From contig CABSBF010000027.1 in NCBI GenBank assembly GCA_902475855.1, positions 1 through 26,642 of the forward strand: a stretch of DNA of 26,642 bases, read 5' to 3'. The first letter of the stretch is position 1, and each line of letters starts with the position of its first letter. The notes below the pieces were generated by a model. The model was not told the DNA's origin. It saw only the letters and a list, made by a program, of their open reading frames with translations, and did no database searches. Below, in pieces: positions 7,773 to 15,786 of this stretch. This stretch comes from an uncultured Eubacteriales bacterium. GTDB taxonomy: Bacteria > Bacillota > Clostridia > Oscillospirales > Oscillospiraceae. Both the position numbers and the translations under genes were made by a program.

Positions 7773-8332
7773 TCAGAATAGACGAGAAAAAATACATCAA
7801 AAAAGCCGCAGCGGGTGACACTTCCGCTTTCGAATATCTTGTGCTGCAATACCAGCCGCAGGTCTACCGGCTTGCTTTCCGCATGACGAATCATCCGGAA
7901 GATGCCGCAGATCTGACGCAGGAAGTGTTCCTGAAGGCTTGGAGTAATCTGAATAAATTTGAATTCAAGTCTGCTTTTTCCACCTGGCTTTACCGGCTGG
8001 CGTCCAATCTGTGCATTGATTTTCTGCGTAACAACCGCCGTCGGCAGATTCTCCCCCTCACCTACGACGACGAAGAGGGAGAGGAGCAGCGTATCGACGT
8101 GCCGGATCCCGCGCCCCTGCCCGAAGAGCGCATTCTTGCCGCAGAGAGCCAGGAGCGCCTTTCCGATGCGATGGAGGCGCTGGAACCGGAGCACCGCCAG
8201 ATTCTGACGCTTCGCGTGGTCAATGACCTGAGCTATGCCGACATCGCGGAGATCCTTGGCGTCAAGGAAGGCACCGTAAAATCCCGTCTTGCTCGCGCCA
8301 GAGAAAAGCTCAGAAAAAATTATTACAAATGA
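7769..8332 (+). CDS. ECF-family RNA polymerase sigma factor (SigW-like)
   Basis: A 187-residue extracytoplasmic-function sigma factor. Region 2 (about residues 22-92) includes the core-binding 'DAADLTQEVFLKAW' and the DNA-melting 'FSTWLYRLASNLCIDFLR' segments. Region 4 (about 130-182) ends with the helix-turn-helix 'LSYADIAEILGVKEGTVKSRLARAREKL'. The linker is acidic. GTG 7769 overlaps the dus stop (GTGA). There is no well-spaced ribosome binding site before it (a GAGGTGA run overlaps the start itself), so translation is probably coupled to dus. The next gene is a zinc-binding anti-sigma factor, which is the usual partner. The inducing signal is unknown. Confidence 0.93.
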   Translation: MIRIDEKKYIKKAAAGDTSAFEYLVLQYQPQVYRLAFRMTNHPEDAADLTQEVFLKAWSNLNKFEFKSAFSTWLYRLASNLCIDFLRNNRRRQILPLTYDDEEGEEQRIDVPDPAPLPEERILAAESQERLSDAMEALEPEHRQILTLRVVNDLSYADIAEILGVKEGTVKSRLARAREKLRKNYYK

Positions 8333-8383
8333 GGAACAAAAGTAACCGTTCCCCGTCTAACCTCACAGAAAGGAGGTTGCGGT

Positions 8384-9232
8384 ATGAATTGTGAATTATA
8401 TTATCCCCTGCTCAGCGGACACATCGACGGTGTAAACACCGAAGAGGAAGAAGCGAAGCTGCAGGAGCATCTTGCTGTCTGTCCGGCGTGCCGCACTCTC
8501 CTGCAGGAGTTGGAACAGACGGATGCGCTTCTCGCGCAGACGCCGGCGCCGCCCGCAGGCCTGACGTCACGCATCATGAAGCAGATTCCGAAAAAACGCA
8601 GGCGCCGCGGGCTTCTCTATTTTGCGGCGCCTGCCGCCACGCTCGCGACGGCAGCCGTGCTGGCCTTGGCCGTATTCGGTGCGTGGAATCTGCCGGTCTT
8701 TGCCAGGGCCGACCCTCGTTCTTTTTCAAACGACGTTGCGATGATGGAAAATGCTTCCATTGGCGCGGGGGATTCCGAATCAGCGGATGACGCCTGGTTT
8801 TTCAGCCGATCGGACGCCCCCGGTGATGAGAAAACCAACGCCCCGCTTGAAGTCTGCTCCGCAGCGCCCAATAACGCCATGGATACCGAAGCGTTTTCCG
8901 CCTCGCCGGTCATGATTGTTTGGTATCCGGAGGAGCAGTCTCCCTTTGCGGATCTCTCCCCTGTCCTGAGTCTTCCCCTGAACGGCGAATCTGACGCAAT
9001 CTTGCTTGGCACGCTCACCGAGCTGCTTCCGCAGGCATCCGAGATTGCTGAAAGTCTCTCAGAAACGCTCTGCTCTGTTGCTTCCAACATCACACTCTAC
9101 ACACCGTCTTACGCCGAAATGACCGAGCTTCTCGATCTCTGCACCGGCGAATACAGGGTCGCGCTCTATTACCCCGCCGAGATGCCGGATGCCTCCGAGC
9201 CTTTCCTGCTGCTGGCAGTCGCAATGCCTTGA
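8384..9232 (+). CDS. membrane anti-sigma factor with zinc-binding (ZAS/zf-HC2) domain
   Basis: A 282-residue anti-sigma factor for the preceding ECF sigma factor. The N-terminal cytosolic part carries the anti-sigma zinc motif His29-x3-Cys33-x2-Cys36 (HLAVCPAC). Basic residues KKRRRR precede one membrane helix at about 77-100. The remaining 180 residues are outside the cell and are Ala/Ser/Pro-rich with acidic stretches, without a domain I recognise. It is therefore a one-pass sensor that would be cut or unfolded to release sigma. GGAGG lies 10 nt before the ATG. The stop lies 8 nt before a large hairpin that covers the start of the peptidase gene. Confidence 0.88.
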   Translation: MNCELYYPLLSGHIDGVNTEEEEAKLQEHLAVCPACRTLLQELEQTDALLAQTPAPPAGLTSRIMKQIPKKRRRRGLLYFAAPAATLATAAVLALAVFGAWNLPVFARADPRSFSNDVAMMENASIGAGDSESADDAWFFSRSDAPGDEKTNAPLEVCSAAPNNAMDTEAFSASPVMIVWYPEEQSPFADLSPVLSLPLNGESDAILLGTLTELLPQASEIAESLSETLCSVASNITLYTPSYAEMTELLDLCTGEYRVALYYPAEMPDASEPFLLLAVAMP

Positions 9233-9239
9233 ATGTAAT

Positions 9240-9300
9240 AAAAAATCCTTTTTTTCGCAAACTATCCGTGAGGTGTCGTTTGTGAAAAAGAGGATTTTTT
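9240..9300 (+). promoter_or_regulatory. 23-bp hairpin covering the peptidase start codon
   Basis: The arms 9240-9262 and 9278-9300 pair over 23 positions, with 21 Watson-Crick and two G-T pairs. The 15-nt loop (9263-9277) holds the ribosome binding site GAGGTG (9270-9275), and the GTG start codon (9282-9284) is inside the 3' arm. The outer ends are A6 and T6, as in an A/T-flanked intrinsic terminator. The structure could therefore stop transcription from the sigma/anti-sigma genes, control translation of the peptidase, or both. Confidence 0.7.
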
Positions 9301-10289
9301 GCTGTCTGCTATCGGTGATTTTACTGACTCCGCGCGTTTTCGCAGAGGAAAATCCCATCCAATGGGTAGAGTTTGATATCGGTCTTGCCTCCATGCAGCG
9401 CGCACTGGAGCTGGACATTGCCTCACAAGGCGAGGAGCCTGTCCTTTCATGGATTGACTTGCTCGCGCTGGCCGCGACACACTGCGGTGGGGGAAAAAAC
9501 ATCACCGCGGCAGCGGTCGACCGGGCAGCAAAGGAGCTCCGCGGCGGGCACACCCCAAAAGAGCTGGCGGGGTCACAGTACAAGTATTATTCCTATTACC
9601 GCGAAGCGTATCACGCCGTTCTCGGTGGGCTGGTGGGACACTTTGCGATTCAAACCATCGACCGGGAAACCGGCACATCCGAGTGGCATCCGGCTTATGG
9701 CCTGAAGGCTTTCTCCCCCATCGCCGCAGGCTATGGCTATTCGCATTATGACGACTTCGGTGCAAGACGCAGCTATGGCTTCTCCCGGCCCCATCTCGGA
9801 AACGATCTGCTCGGCGCGCTGGGAACTCCCATTGTCGCGGTAGAGGGCGGGACAGTTGAAGCGCTCGGCTGGAACCAATATGGCGGCTGGCGCATCGGCA
9901 TTCGTTCGGACGACCGTCTGCGCTACTATTATTATGCCCATTTACGCAAGGACACGCCCTACGCCCCCGGACTTACCGAGGGACAGCACGTCAATGCCGG
10001 AGATGTGATCGGTTTTATGGGCAGAACCGGCTACTCCCGGCAGGAAAATGTCAACAACATCGAGACCGTTCATTTGCATTTCGGCGTGGAGCTGATTTTT
10101 GACGAAAGCCAGAAGGAGTGTGACCACGAAATCTGGATTGATATCTACAACCTTGTACGCCTGCTCTCATCCCATCGCAGCAGCGTGCAGTACAACCGGG
10201 AAACCGGCCGCTGGGAACGGCTCTATCCCTACCGCGACCTGGATGCGGATCAAATGAGCTGCTGCTCGTTGATCATGAGTTTGAATTGA
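9282..10289 (+). CDS. secreted M23 (LytM-type) metallopeptidase
   Basis: A 335-residue protein with a signal peptide (KKR, hydrophobic core, probable cut after Ala21 in RVFA-EEN). The zinc site of the M23 peptidases is complete: His171 and Asp175 in RPHLGND, and His264/His266 in VHLHFG. His220 in YYAHLR is the further conserved histidine. These enzymes cut peptidoglycan cross-bridges outside the membrane; forms in spore formers can also act in engulfment. The GTG start at 9282 is chosen because it follows GAGGTG by 6 nt and starts the signal peptide. The start lies in a 23-bp hairpin. The last 40 nt overlap the convergent HD-domain gene. Co-transcription with the upstream sigma/anti-sigma pair would make this a cell-wall stress gene, but that is inference. 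Confidence 0.88.
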   Translation: MKKRIFCCLLSVILLTPRVFAEENPIQWVEFDIGLASMQRALELDIASQGEEPVLSWIDLLALAATHCGGGKNITAAAVDRAAKELRGGHTPKELAGSQYKYYSYYREAYHAVLGGLVGHFAIQTIDRETGTSEWHPAYGLKAFSPIAAGYGYSHYDDFGARRSYGFSRPHLGNDLLGALGTPIVAVEGGTVEALGWNQYGGWRIGIRSDDRLRYYYYAHLRKDTPYAPGLTEGQHVNAGDVIGFMGRTGYSRQENVNNIETVHLHFGVELIFDESQKECDHEIWIDIYNLVRLLSSHRSSVQYNRETGRWERLYPYRDLDADQMSCCSLIMSLN

Positions 10290-10906
10290 AGCCCCAGCTT
10301 CTGAGCAGCCTTGCGGCATAGAATCATGCGCTGCATGAAAATCTCAAAATAGTCCATGACCGAGCCATAGCGCGTGTCTACCGTCAGTTTGAGTTTGATG
10401 AGCGTCTTTTCCTCATTGATCTTCAGCAGAGATTTTGTGACCGAGTAGTTCACGCGATCGTGAATATCAAAGGAGGCCGTGTCCGTATTGCGGACGCGGC
10501 TTCTTCTTACATCCGCCTTATCCGCCAAGATAAGTGCCGCCGACAGCGCATTGACCGGCACACCTGTTCCCTCGTCATGGTTGCCGATGGCCGTAACGAC
10601 CGTTGCAACATCCTCTGCCGGGCAGCCAAGACCTGTCAGAATCTGAAAGGCCATCACCGCGCCACTCTGGGAATGATCGACCCGGTTGACCAGATTTCCG
10701 ATATCGTGCAGATATCCTGCAATTTGCGCCAGCTCCACCGTGTGCGCATCGTAGCCGAGAGTTTCGAGGATATAACGCGCCGTCTGAGCAACATGTGTTA
10801 CGTGAGCGAAGCTGTGCTCCGTATAGCCAAGTGCGACCAGCGACTCATCCGCCTTTTGAATATAAGCGCGTATCGTTTCGTTGGCTGCGATTTCCTGAAA
10901 AGTCAT
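10250..10906 (-). CDS. HD-domain phosphohydrolase
   Basis: A 218-residue protein with an HD metal-phosphohydrolase domain: His35/His38 (SFAHVTHV), His67-Asp68 (YLHDIGN), His78 (VDHS) and His110 (GNHDEG). The ATG at 10906 is chosen because GGAGG lies 7 nt upstream; a longer frame to 11020 has no ribosome binding site and would run through the promoter. The substrate is unknown; HD proteins of this size act on nucleotides or cyclic nucleotides. The C-terminal third (about 140-218) shows no known motif. It is transcribed toward the M23 peptidase gene and overlaps its end by 40 nt, with no terminator between them. Confidence 0.85.
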   Translation of the reverse strand: MTFQEIAANETIRAYIQKADESLVALGYTEHSFAHVTHVAQTARYILETLGYDAHTVELAQIAGYLHDIGNLVNRVDHSQSGAVMAFQILTGLGCPAEDVATVVTAIGNHDEGTGVPVNALSAALILADKADVRRSRVRNTDTASFDIHDRVNYSVTKSLLKINEEKTLIKLKLTVDTRYGSVMDYFEIFMQRMILCRKAAQKLGLQFKLMINEQQLI

Positions 10907-10939
10907 AAGTGCCTCCAAAAATCGTGATTCTTTACAAAA

Positions 10940-10968
10940 AGCATAGCACAGGCTTGTGCAGATTGCAA
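10940..10968 (-). promoter_or_regulatory. promoter of the HD-domain gene
   Basis: On the minus strand: TTGCAA (plus 10963-10968), 17-nt spacer, TATGCT (plus 10940-10945). The leader is about 28 nt and carries GGAGG. Confidence 0.6.
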
Positions 10969-11013
10969 GATTCTGGGGCCGTAAAATTTTCTCGATCTTT
11001 TTGTAAAAACCCG

Positions 11014-11042
11014 TTGACAAGGGCGCTTCGCCGTGCTATAGT
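11014..11042 (+). promoter_or_regulatory. promoter of the amino acid ABC importer operon
   Basis: TTGACA (11014-11019), 17-nt spacer, TATAGT (11037-11042). The leader of about 50 nt up to the ATG at 11098 shows no T-box or riboswitch-like structure. Confidence 0.85.
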
Positions 11043-11097
11043 TTTACTTGCTTTAATTCATTACCGAATTAGCGAAATAAATCACGAGGTGAGCAAA

Positions 11098-11889
11098 ATG
11101 AAAAAACTACTTGCTGTTCTCTGCGCGGTCACACTCCTTCTGACAATTCTGGCCGGCTGCGCGGCGAAAGATCCCACCGACGGCAGCGATTCCGAATATG
11201 TCAAGAAAAAAGGAACACTGGTCATCGGCATCACAGTTTTTGAACCGATGGACTATCAGGACACTTCCGGCGAATGGATCGGTTTTGACGCAGACCTTGC
11301 CAAATCGTTTGCAGAATCGCTGGGCGTCAAGGCAGAGTTCCAGATTATCGACTGGAACAACAAGGTCTATGAGCTGAATGGTAAAACCATAGACGTGGTC
11401 TGGAACGGCATGACTCTGACTGATGACGTCAAGGCAGCCATGGAATGTTCCGCCCCCTACTGCAACAACGCGCAGATTGTCGTTGTTCCTCAGGAAAAAG
11501 CCGCAGAATATCAGACCGTTGAAAGCCTGAAGAGCCTGAGTTTTGCCGTTGAAAGCGGCTCGGCCGGTAAAAAAGAGGCGGACGCGCTCGGGTTCAAATA
11601 CACCGAGGTCGAAGATCAGGCCACTGCGCTTCTGGAGGTCAGTTCCGGCACTGCGGATGCCGCCATCATCGACTCTCTGATGGCTGGTGCAATGATCGGT
11701 GAAAACACCAGCTATTCTGCGCTGACCTGCACAGTCAGCCTGAACAGTGAGGAATACGGCGTCGGTTTCCGAAAGGGCTCCGATCTTGCAGGGCTTCTGA
11801 ACGACTTTTTGAAGCAGCAATATGCCGAGGGCAATTTGCAGGAACTCGCCGAACGCTACGGCGTGCAGAAGGCGTTGATCGCACAGTAA
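11098..11889 (+). CDS. amino acid ABC importer substrate-binding lipoprotein
   Basis: A 263-residue solute-binding protein of family 3 (polar amino acids). A lipoprotein signal ends in LAGC with Cys21 as the lipid-anchored residue. Typical blocks of the fold follow: GTLVIGITVFEPMDY, GFDADLAKSFAESLG, IDVVWNGMTLTDDVKAAMECSAPY and the second-lobe 'SFAVESGSAGKKEAD'. The ligand-contacting Asp/Arg set cannot be assigned by eye, so the amino acid is not specified. The start is ATG 11098 with GAGGTG 7-8 nt upstream; the frame is open further upstream but crosses the promoter. It is first in an importer operon with the permease 36 nt downstream. Confidence 0.92.
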   Translation: MKKLLAVLCAVTLLLTILAGCAAKDPTDGSDSEYVKKKGTLVIGITVFEPMDYQDTSGEWIGFDADLAKSFAESLGVKAEFQIIDWNNKVYELNGKTIDVVWNGMTLTDDVKAAMECSAPYCNNAQIVVVPQEKAAEYQTVESLKSLSFAVESGSAGKKEADALGFKYTEVEDQATALLEVSSGTADAAIIDSLMAGAMIGENTSYSALTCTVSLNSEEYGVGFRKGSDLAGLLNDFLKQQYAEGNLQELAERYGVQKALIAQ

Positions 11890-11925
11890 AATATCTGCCG
11901 GCAACGGCAAGACAGGTGGTATTCC

Positions 11926-12675
11926 ATGATCCCAACGGTTTTCGGCGCACTGAACGAGGGGTTTTTGCAGACCCTGAAGCTGTTCTTTGTGACTCTGATC
12001 GGAGCGCTTCCTCTGGGGCTTCTGATCTCTTTCGGCTCCATGAGCACCTGGGCTCCCTTCCGCCGCGCCGCGCTGTCCGCGACGGGCCGGCGCAAGCCAG
12101 GCCGCTTTGCGCAGTTTCTTCTGAACTTCCGGCCGGTGTCGCTGCTTGTGCGCCTGCTTGTCTGGGTAGTGCGCGGAACGCCGCTGATGCTTCAGTTGAT
12201 CATCATCTTCTACATTCCCGGAACGCTGCTCAAGGGCGGCAGCCCTTGGCCGGCCGGTGACCGGGGAAGATTTCTTGCTTCCGCAATCGCTTTCATCCTG
12301 AACTACGCCTGCTATTTCTCCGAAATCTACCGTGGCGGGATTCAGGGCGTCCCCGCAGGACAGCAGGAGGCCGGTCAGGTGCTCGGCATGACAAAGCGGC
12401 AGATTTTCTTCAAGGTCACACTGCTGCAAATGGTCAAGCGCATTGTCCCACCGATTTCGAACGAAGTCATCACGCTGGTCAAGGATACCGCCATTGCGCG
12501 CGTAATTTCTCTGCAAGAGGTAATCTGGGCGGGCTATTCCTTCCTCAAGGGCGCGCATGGCTACTCCGGTCTTCTCTGGCCGCTGTTCTGCACCGGCATT
12601 TACTACCTGATTTTTAACGGCATCGTCACGCTTTTGCTCGGCAAGCTGGAAAAAAAGCTGGCCTATTTCCGCTGA
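11926..12675 (+). CDS. amino acid ABC importer permease
   Basis: A 249-residue inner-membrane permease of the HisM/GlnP type. The first helix (about 14-36) is followed by an unusually long basic loop (about 40-70) before the conserved RGTPLMLQL segment (83-91). The ATPase-docking EAA loop is at about 148-160 (EAGQVLGMTKRQIF). The helix region NEVITLVKDTAIARVISLQE follows. The ATG has AGGTGG 5 nt upstream. The stop is 10 nt before the ATPase gene. The loop insertion is the only odd feature; it could also mean that the start helix boundaries differ from the family norm. Confidence 0.9.
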   Translation: MIPTVFGALNEGFLQTLKLFFVTLIGALPLGLLISFGSMSTWAPFRRAALSATGRRKPGRFAQFLLNFRPVSLLVRLLVWVVRGTPLMLQLIIIFYIPGTLLKGGSPWPAGDRGRFLASAIAFILNYACYFSEIYRGGIQGVPAGQQEAGQVLGMTKRQIFFKVTLLQMVKRIVPPISNEVITLVKDTAIARVISLQEVIWAGYSFLKGAHGYSGLLWPLFCTGIYYLIFNGIVTLLLGKLEKKLAYFR

Positions 12676-12685
12676 GGAGGTTTAT

Positions 12686-13468
12686 ATGGCAATTTTGGAG
12701 GTCGAACGTCTGGAAAAGAAGTTCGGAAGCGTTGAAGTCCTGAAGGACATCAGCTTCCGGATGGAAAAAGGCAGCGTTCTGAGCATCCTCGGCTCCTCCG
12801 GGAGCGGAAAGACAACGCTGCTGCGCTGCCTGAATTTTCTTGAAAAGCCGGACGGCGGCAGAATCCGTGTCGATGGGAAGCTGCTTTTGGACGCTGAGCA
12901 GCAGGGCGCCATGACGGAGGAAGAGGTCCGGCAAAACCGGCTGCATTTCGGTCTGGTTTTTCAGAATTTCAATCTGTTTCCGCAGTACACCGCACTGAAA
13001 AATGTCATGCTTGCCCCTCTTTTGGCGGCAAAAGCGCTCCCGGACTACCGGGCTCGCCGGAAGGCAATTCAGGAGAACATTGAAGCGGAAGCACTTGAGC
13101 TTTTGCAAAAGGTCGGCCTGTCTGACCGCATTGGGAATTATCCGCACCAGCTTTCCGGCGGGCAGCAGCAGCGTGTTGCCATTGCACGTGCGCTTGCGAT
13201 GAAACCCGATATTCTCTGTTTTGACGAGCCGACCAGTGCTCTCGATCCCGAGCTGACCGGCGAGGTGCTGAAGGCGATTCTTGCTCTGAAGGAATCCGGC
13301 AGTACGATGATCCTCGTCACGCACGAGATGGCTTTTGCGGAGCAGGCATCCGACAAGATCATTTTCATGGCCGACGGGGTAATCGTCGAGGAGGGTACAC
13401 CCCGGCAGATCTTCCATGAGTCAACGAAGGAGCAAACACGTGCTTTTCTCCACCGAACCGAAAACTGA
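12686..13468 (+). CDS. amino acid ABC importer ATP-binding protein
   Basis: A 260-residue ABC ATPase of the polar amino acid uptake class (GlnQ/HisP). Walker A is at 36-43 (GSSGSGKT), the Q-loop in VFQNFNLFPQ (91-100), the ABC signature LSGGQ at 156-160, Walker B ILCFDE at 176-181, the D-loop SALDPE, and the switch histidine is His213. The ATG follows GGAGG by 7 nt. A strong terminator overlaps the stop codon region, closing the three-gene importer operon. All three subunits needed for import are present, with the ATPase presumably acting as a homodimer. Confidence 0.93.
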   Translation: MAILEVERLEKKFGSVEVLKDISFRMEKGSVLSILGSSGSGKTTLLRCLNFLEKPDGGRIRVDGKLLLDAEQQGAMTEEEVRQNRLHFGLVFQNFNLFPQYTALKNVMLAPLLAAKALPDYRARRKAIQENIEAEALELLQKVGLSDRIGNYPHQLSGGQQQRVAIARALAMKPDILCFDEPTSALDPELTGEVLKAILALKESGSTMILVTHEMAFAEQASDKIIFMADGVIVEEGTPRQIFHESTKEQTRAFLHRTEN

Positions 13469-13507
13469 ACCGCGGGGCGCCTGATTTTCAAGCGCCCCAC
13501 GGTTTTC
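13468..13507 (+). terminator. terminator of the ABC importer operon
   Basis: ACCG-C-GGGGCGC (13469-13480) pairs with GCGCCCC-A-CGGT (13492-13503) with one mismatch and an 11-nt loop, followed by TTTTC. Confidence 0.85.
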
Positions 13508-13582
13508 ATTTCTGCATCGCGCATCATTTGCTGTGATCTCTCTGCGTTTGAGCATATCTTAATACAGTTTTATGCTGCATAG

Positions 13583-13855
13583 CTACGCGCCATCCTCATC
13601 ACCGGTCTGCCGGCTTCAACGGAGTATTCGGTCACGGAAAGCGGGAATGCAGGCTATATGGTTTACGTGAACGGCGGCAAAGGCATCATTCAGGAAAACG
13701 AAACTTCAACCGCGATTTTTATAAATACCAGGGGCGAGACACCGAAAACCGGGGACAGCAGCCGCCCGGTGCTTTGGCTTTGCCTGATGACAGCAGCGTT
13801 TGCCGGCTGTGCCGGAATTCTTCTTGTTATGAAAAGGCTGGATAAGAACAGATAA
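13583..13855 (+). pseudogene. C-terminal remnant of a sortase-anchored isopeptide-domain surface protein
   Basis: After an in-frame TAG (13580-13582) the frame reads about 90 codons with the signature of the end of a pilin-like surface protein: ITGLPASTEYSVTE (compare the common GLPAGTxYxVTE of isopeptide-forming domains), IFINTR, then the sortase motif TPKTGDSS, a hydrophobic stretch (PVLWLCLMTAAFAGCAGILLV) and a basic tail KRLDKNR. There is no signal peptide, no ribosome binding site at the only ATG (13658), and nothing recognisable upstream of the TAG. The large N-terminal part of the gene is missing, so this is a decayed remnant, probably left by deletion between the ABC operon terminator and the tsf region. 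A sortase is not visible in the window. Confidence 0.75.
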
Positions 13856-13911
13856 TCCTCCGGCTTGAAAGGCGCATTCCCCGTATTGCAACTGATTCCT
13901 GACAGAAAGAC

Positions 13912-13952
13912 GCACAGAGAGGAAAGACCACAACAGTCTTTCCTCTCTGTGC
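13912..13952 (-). terminator. 17-bp perfect inverted repeat, probable tsf terminator
   Basis: The arms 13912-13928 and 13936-13952 are perfect complements of 17 nt (GCACAGAGAGGAAAGAC) around a 7-nt loop. It lies about 100 nt beyond the tsf stop on the minus strand. The minus-strand sequence that follows is only partly T-rich (GTCTTTCTG), so termination may be incomplete or it may protect the mRNA 3' end. On the plus strand it could end readthrough from the surface-protein remnant. Confidence 0.6.
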
Positions 13953-14049
13953 TTTCCGCTGCCCCTGCCACGCAGATGAATGGACGCTTGATCCATTCTC
14001 CCGCGCTCACAGGCGGCAAGCCGGTATTTATTTAGAGCATTCAGGCAAC

Positions 14050-14976
14050 TTACTTGCCCATGTTCATCTGCGCAGCAACCTCGGCAGCGAAGTCTTCCTG
14101 CTTCTTCTCAATGCCCTCGCCCTTCTCAAAGCGAACCGCACCAACAAACTTGACAGAGCCGCCCAGTGCCTTTGCAGCGGAGGCAACATACTGCTCAACC
14201 GTCATGGAGCCGTCCTTGACGAAGGACTGCTGCATGAGGCAGTTTTCCTCGTAGAACTTGTTAATCTTGCCGGCAGCGATCTTTTCCTTGACCTGCTGGG
14301 GCTTGGAAGCCATCTTGGGATCATTGTCCATCAGAGCCAGAGCGATTTTCTTCTCTTCCTCGACGACGTCCTCGGTAACGAGGCTCTTGTCCCAGAAGCG
14401 GGGATTCAGTGCAGCGATCTGCATGGCGACGTCCTTGCCGATGGCAGTGGCGTCGATGCCGCCCTCAACCGCCAGGTTGACCAGGACAGCGATCTTGCCG
14501 CCTGCGTGGACATAAGCCACGGAGGTGTTCTTGTCAAAACGGGCAAAGCGGCGGATCTGCAGGTTTTCACCGATGGACATAACCTTCTCAGGCAGAACCT
14601 CGGAGACCTTCATCTCGGTGCCGGGATACTTGCAGTCCTTGAGCGCCTCAACGGTCGCGGGGTTGTCGTTCAGAACGACCTGGCAGATTTCCTTAACAAA
14701 GTCAACAAAGGGAGCAGACTTTGCGCAGAAGTCGGTCTCGCAGTTGACCTCGACGATCGCGCCAACGCCGCACTCGTCGCAGACAGTAGCGTAAGCCATG
14801 CCTTCGGCCGCGATGCGGTCAGCCTTCTTGGCAGCCTTTGCCAGGCCCTTTTCACGCAGCCATTCGACTGCCTTGTCCATGTCGCCGTCGTTTTCGGTGA
14901 GGGCCTTCTTGCAGTCCATCATACCGACGTTGGTCATTTCACGCAGTTTCTTAACATCAGCAGCAGTAAATGCCAT
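14050..14976 (-). CDS. tsf: elongation factor Ts
   Basis: The 308-residue nucleotide exchange factor for EF-Tu. The N-terminal UBA-like domain is clear (TAADVKKLREMTNVGMMDCKKAL) and contains the signature TNVGMMDCKKAL and GLAKAAKKADRIAAEG. The EF-Tu contact motif region CETDFCAKSAPFVDF (TDFVA-like) follows, then the two core subdomains. Cysteines replace usual residues in 'CDECGVGAIVEVNCETDFCAKS', which is common in anaerobic Clostridia. AGGAGG lies 8 nt before the ATG. It follows rpsB by 63 nt, the universal order in bacteria. Confidence 0.97.
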   Translation of the reverse strand: MAFTAADVKKLREMTNVGMMDCKKALTENDGDMDKAVEWLREKGLAKAAKKADRIAAEGMAYATVCDECGVGAIVEVNCETDFCAKSAPFVDFVKEICQVVLNDNPATVEALKDCKYPGTEMKVSEVLPEKVMSIGENLQIRRFARFDKNTSVAYVHAGGKIAVLVNLAVEGGIDATAIGKDVAMQIAALNPRFWDKSLVTEDVVEEEKKIALALMDNDPKMASKPQQVKEKIAAGKINKFYEENCLMQQSFVKDGSMTVEQYVASAAKALGGSVKFVGAVRFEKGEGIEKKQEDFAAEVAAQMNMGK

Positions 14977-15001
14977 AATAATATCCTCCTGTATTTATAA
15001 G

Positions 15002-15025
15002 AATGCCCGCGGTTGGGCGGGCATT
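15002..15025 (-). promoter_or_regulatory. hairpin between rpsB and tsf
   Basis: AATGCCCGC (15002-15010) and GCGGGCATT (15017-15025) form a perfect 9-bp stem with a 6-nt loop. The minus-strand sequence after it has no T run, so it is more likely an mRNA processing or stability element, or a weak attenuator that sets the rpsB:tsf ratio, than a full terminator. Confidence 0.6.
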
Positions 15026-15039
15026 ATGGGTTGCTTCTC

Positions 15040-15786
15040 TTATTCCTCGACGGGAGCTTCAGCGGTTTCCACGGGAGCCTCGGCAGCAGCCTCAGTATTG
15101 GCTTCGCCCTGACGGCCTTCCTGAACAGCGTTGGCCATGGTGGCGACAATCAGGCGAATGGCACGGATAGCGTCGTCGTTGCCGGGGATAACATAGTCGA
15201 TCTCATCAGGATCGCAGTTGGTATCGACGATCGCAACGATGGGGATGTGCAGCTTGCGAGCCTCGGCGATGGCGTTGCGCTCTTTGCGGGGGTCAACGAT
15301 AAACAGAGCGCCGGGCAGCTTCTTCATCTTCTTCACGCCGCCGAGATACTTCTCAAGCTTTGCGATTTCACCCTCAAGCTTGATGACTTCCTTCTTGGGA
15401 AGCATTGCGAAGGTGCCGTCTTCCTGCATCTTGCGGAGCTGTGCCAGACGGTCAATACGGGTGCGCATGGTCTTGAAGTTGGTCAGCATACCGCCGAGCC
15501 AACGGGCGTTGACATAGTACTGGTCGACTCTTTCAGCCTCTTCCTTGATGGCATCCTGTGCCTGCTTCTTGGTGCCGACAAAGAGAATGCTCTCGCCGTT
15601 GGCTGCAAGGTCACGGATAAAGTTGTAAGCTTCCTCGATCTTCTTTACGGTCTTCTGCAGGTCAATGATATAAATACCATTGCGCTCCGTGTAGATGTAG
15701 GGAGCCATTTTGGGGTTCCAGCGTCTGGTCTGATGGCCGAAATGGACACCAGCTTCGAGCAGGCTTTTCATGGATACGACTGCCAT
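15040..15786 (-). CDS. rpsB: 30S ribosomal protein S2
   Basis: A 248-residue S2 starting MAVVSMKSLLEAGVHFGHQTRRWNPKM, the family N terminus. The start at 15786 is chosen by AAGGAG 8-9 nt upstream; the frame is open further upstream but runs into the leader. Conserved blocks include YIYTERNGIYIIDL, VGTKKQAQDAI, NARWLGGMLTNFKT and DTNCDPDEIDYVIPGNDDAIR. The C terminus is an acidic Ala/Glu-rich tail. It is first in the rpsB-tsf operon, behind a strong promoter and a structured leader of about 120 nt. Confidence 0.97.
   Translation of the reverse strand: MAVVSMKSLLEAGVHFGHQTRRWNPKMAPYIYTERNGIYIIDLQKTVKKIEEAYNFIRDLAANGESILFVGTKKQAQDAIKEEAERVDQYYVNARWLGGMLTNFKTMRTRIDRLAQLRKMQEDGTFAMLPKKEVIKLEGEIAKLEKYLGGVKKMKKLPGALFIVDPRKERNAIAEARKLHIPIVAIVDTNCDPDEIDYVIPGNDDAIRAIRLIVATMANAVQEGRQGEANTEAAAEAPVETAEAPVEE

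Noticed and set aside
11107..12558. 483-codon open frame on the minus strand
   Set aside because: It is opposite the ABC importer binding protein and permease genes. No ribosome binding site and no domain.
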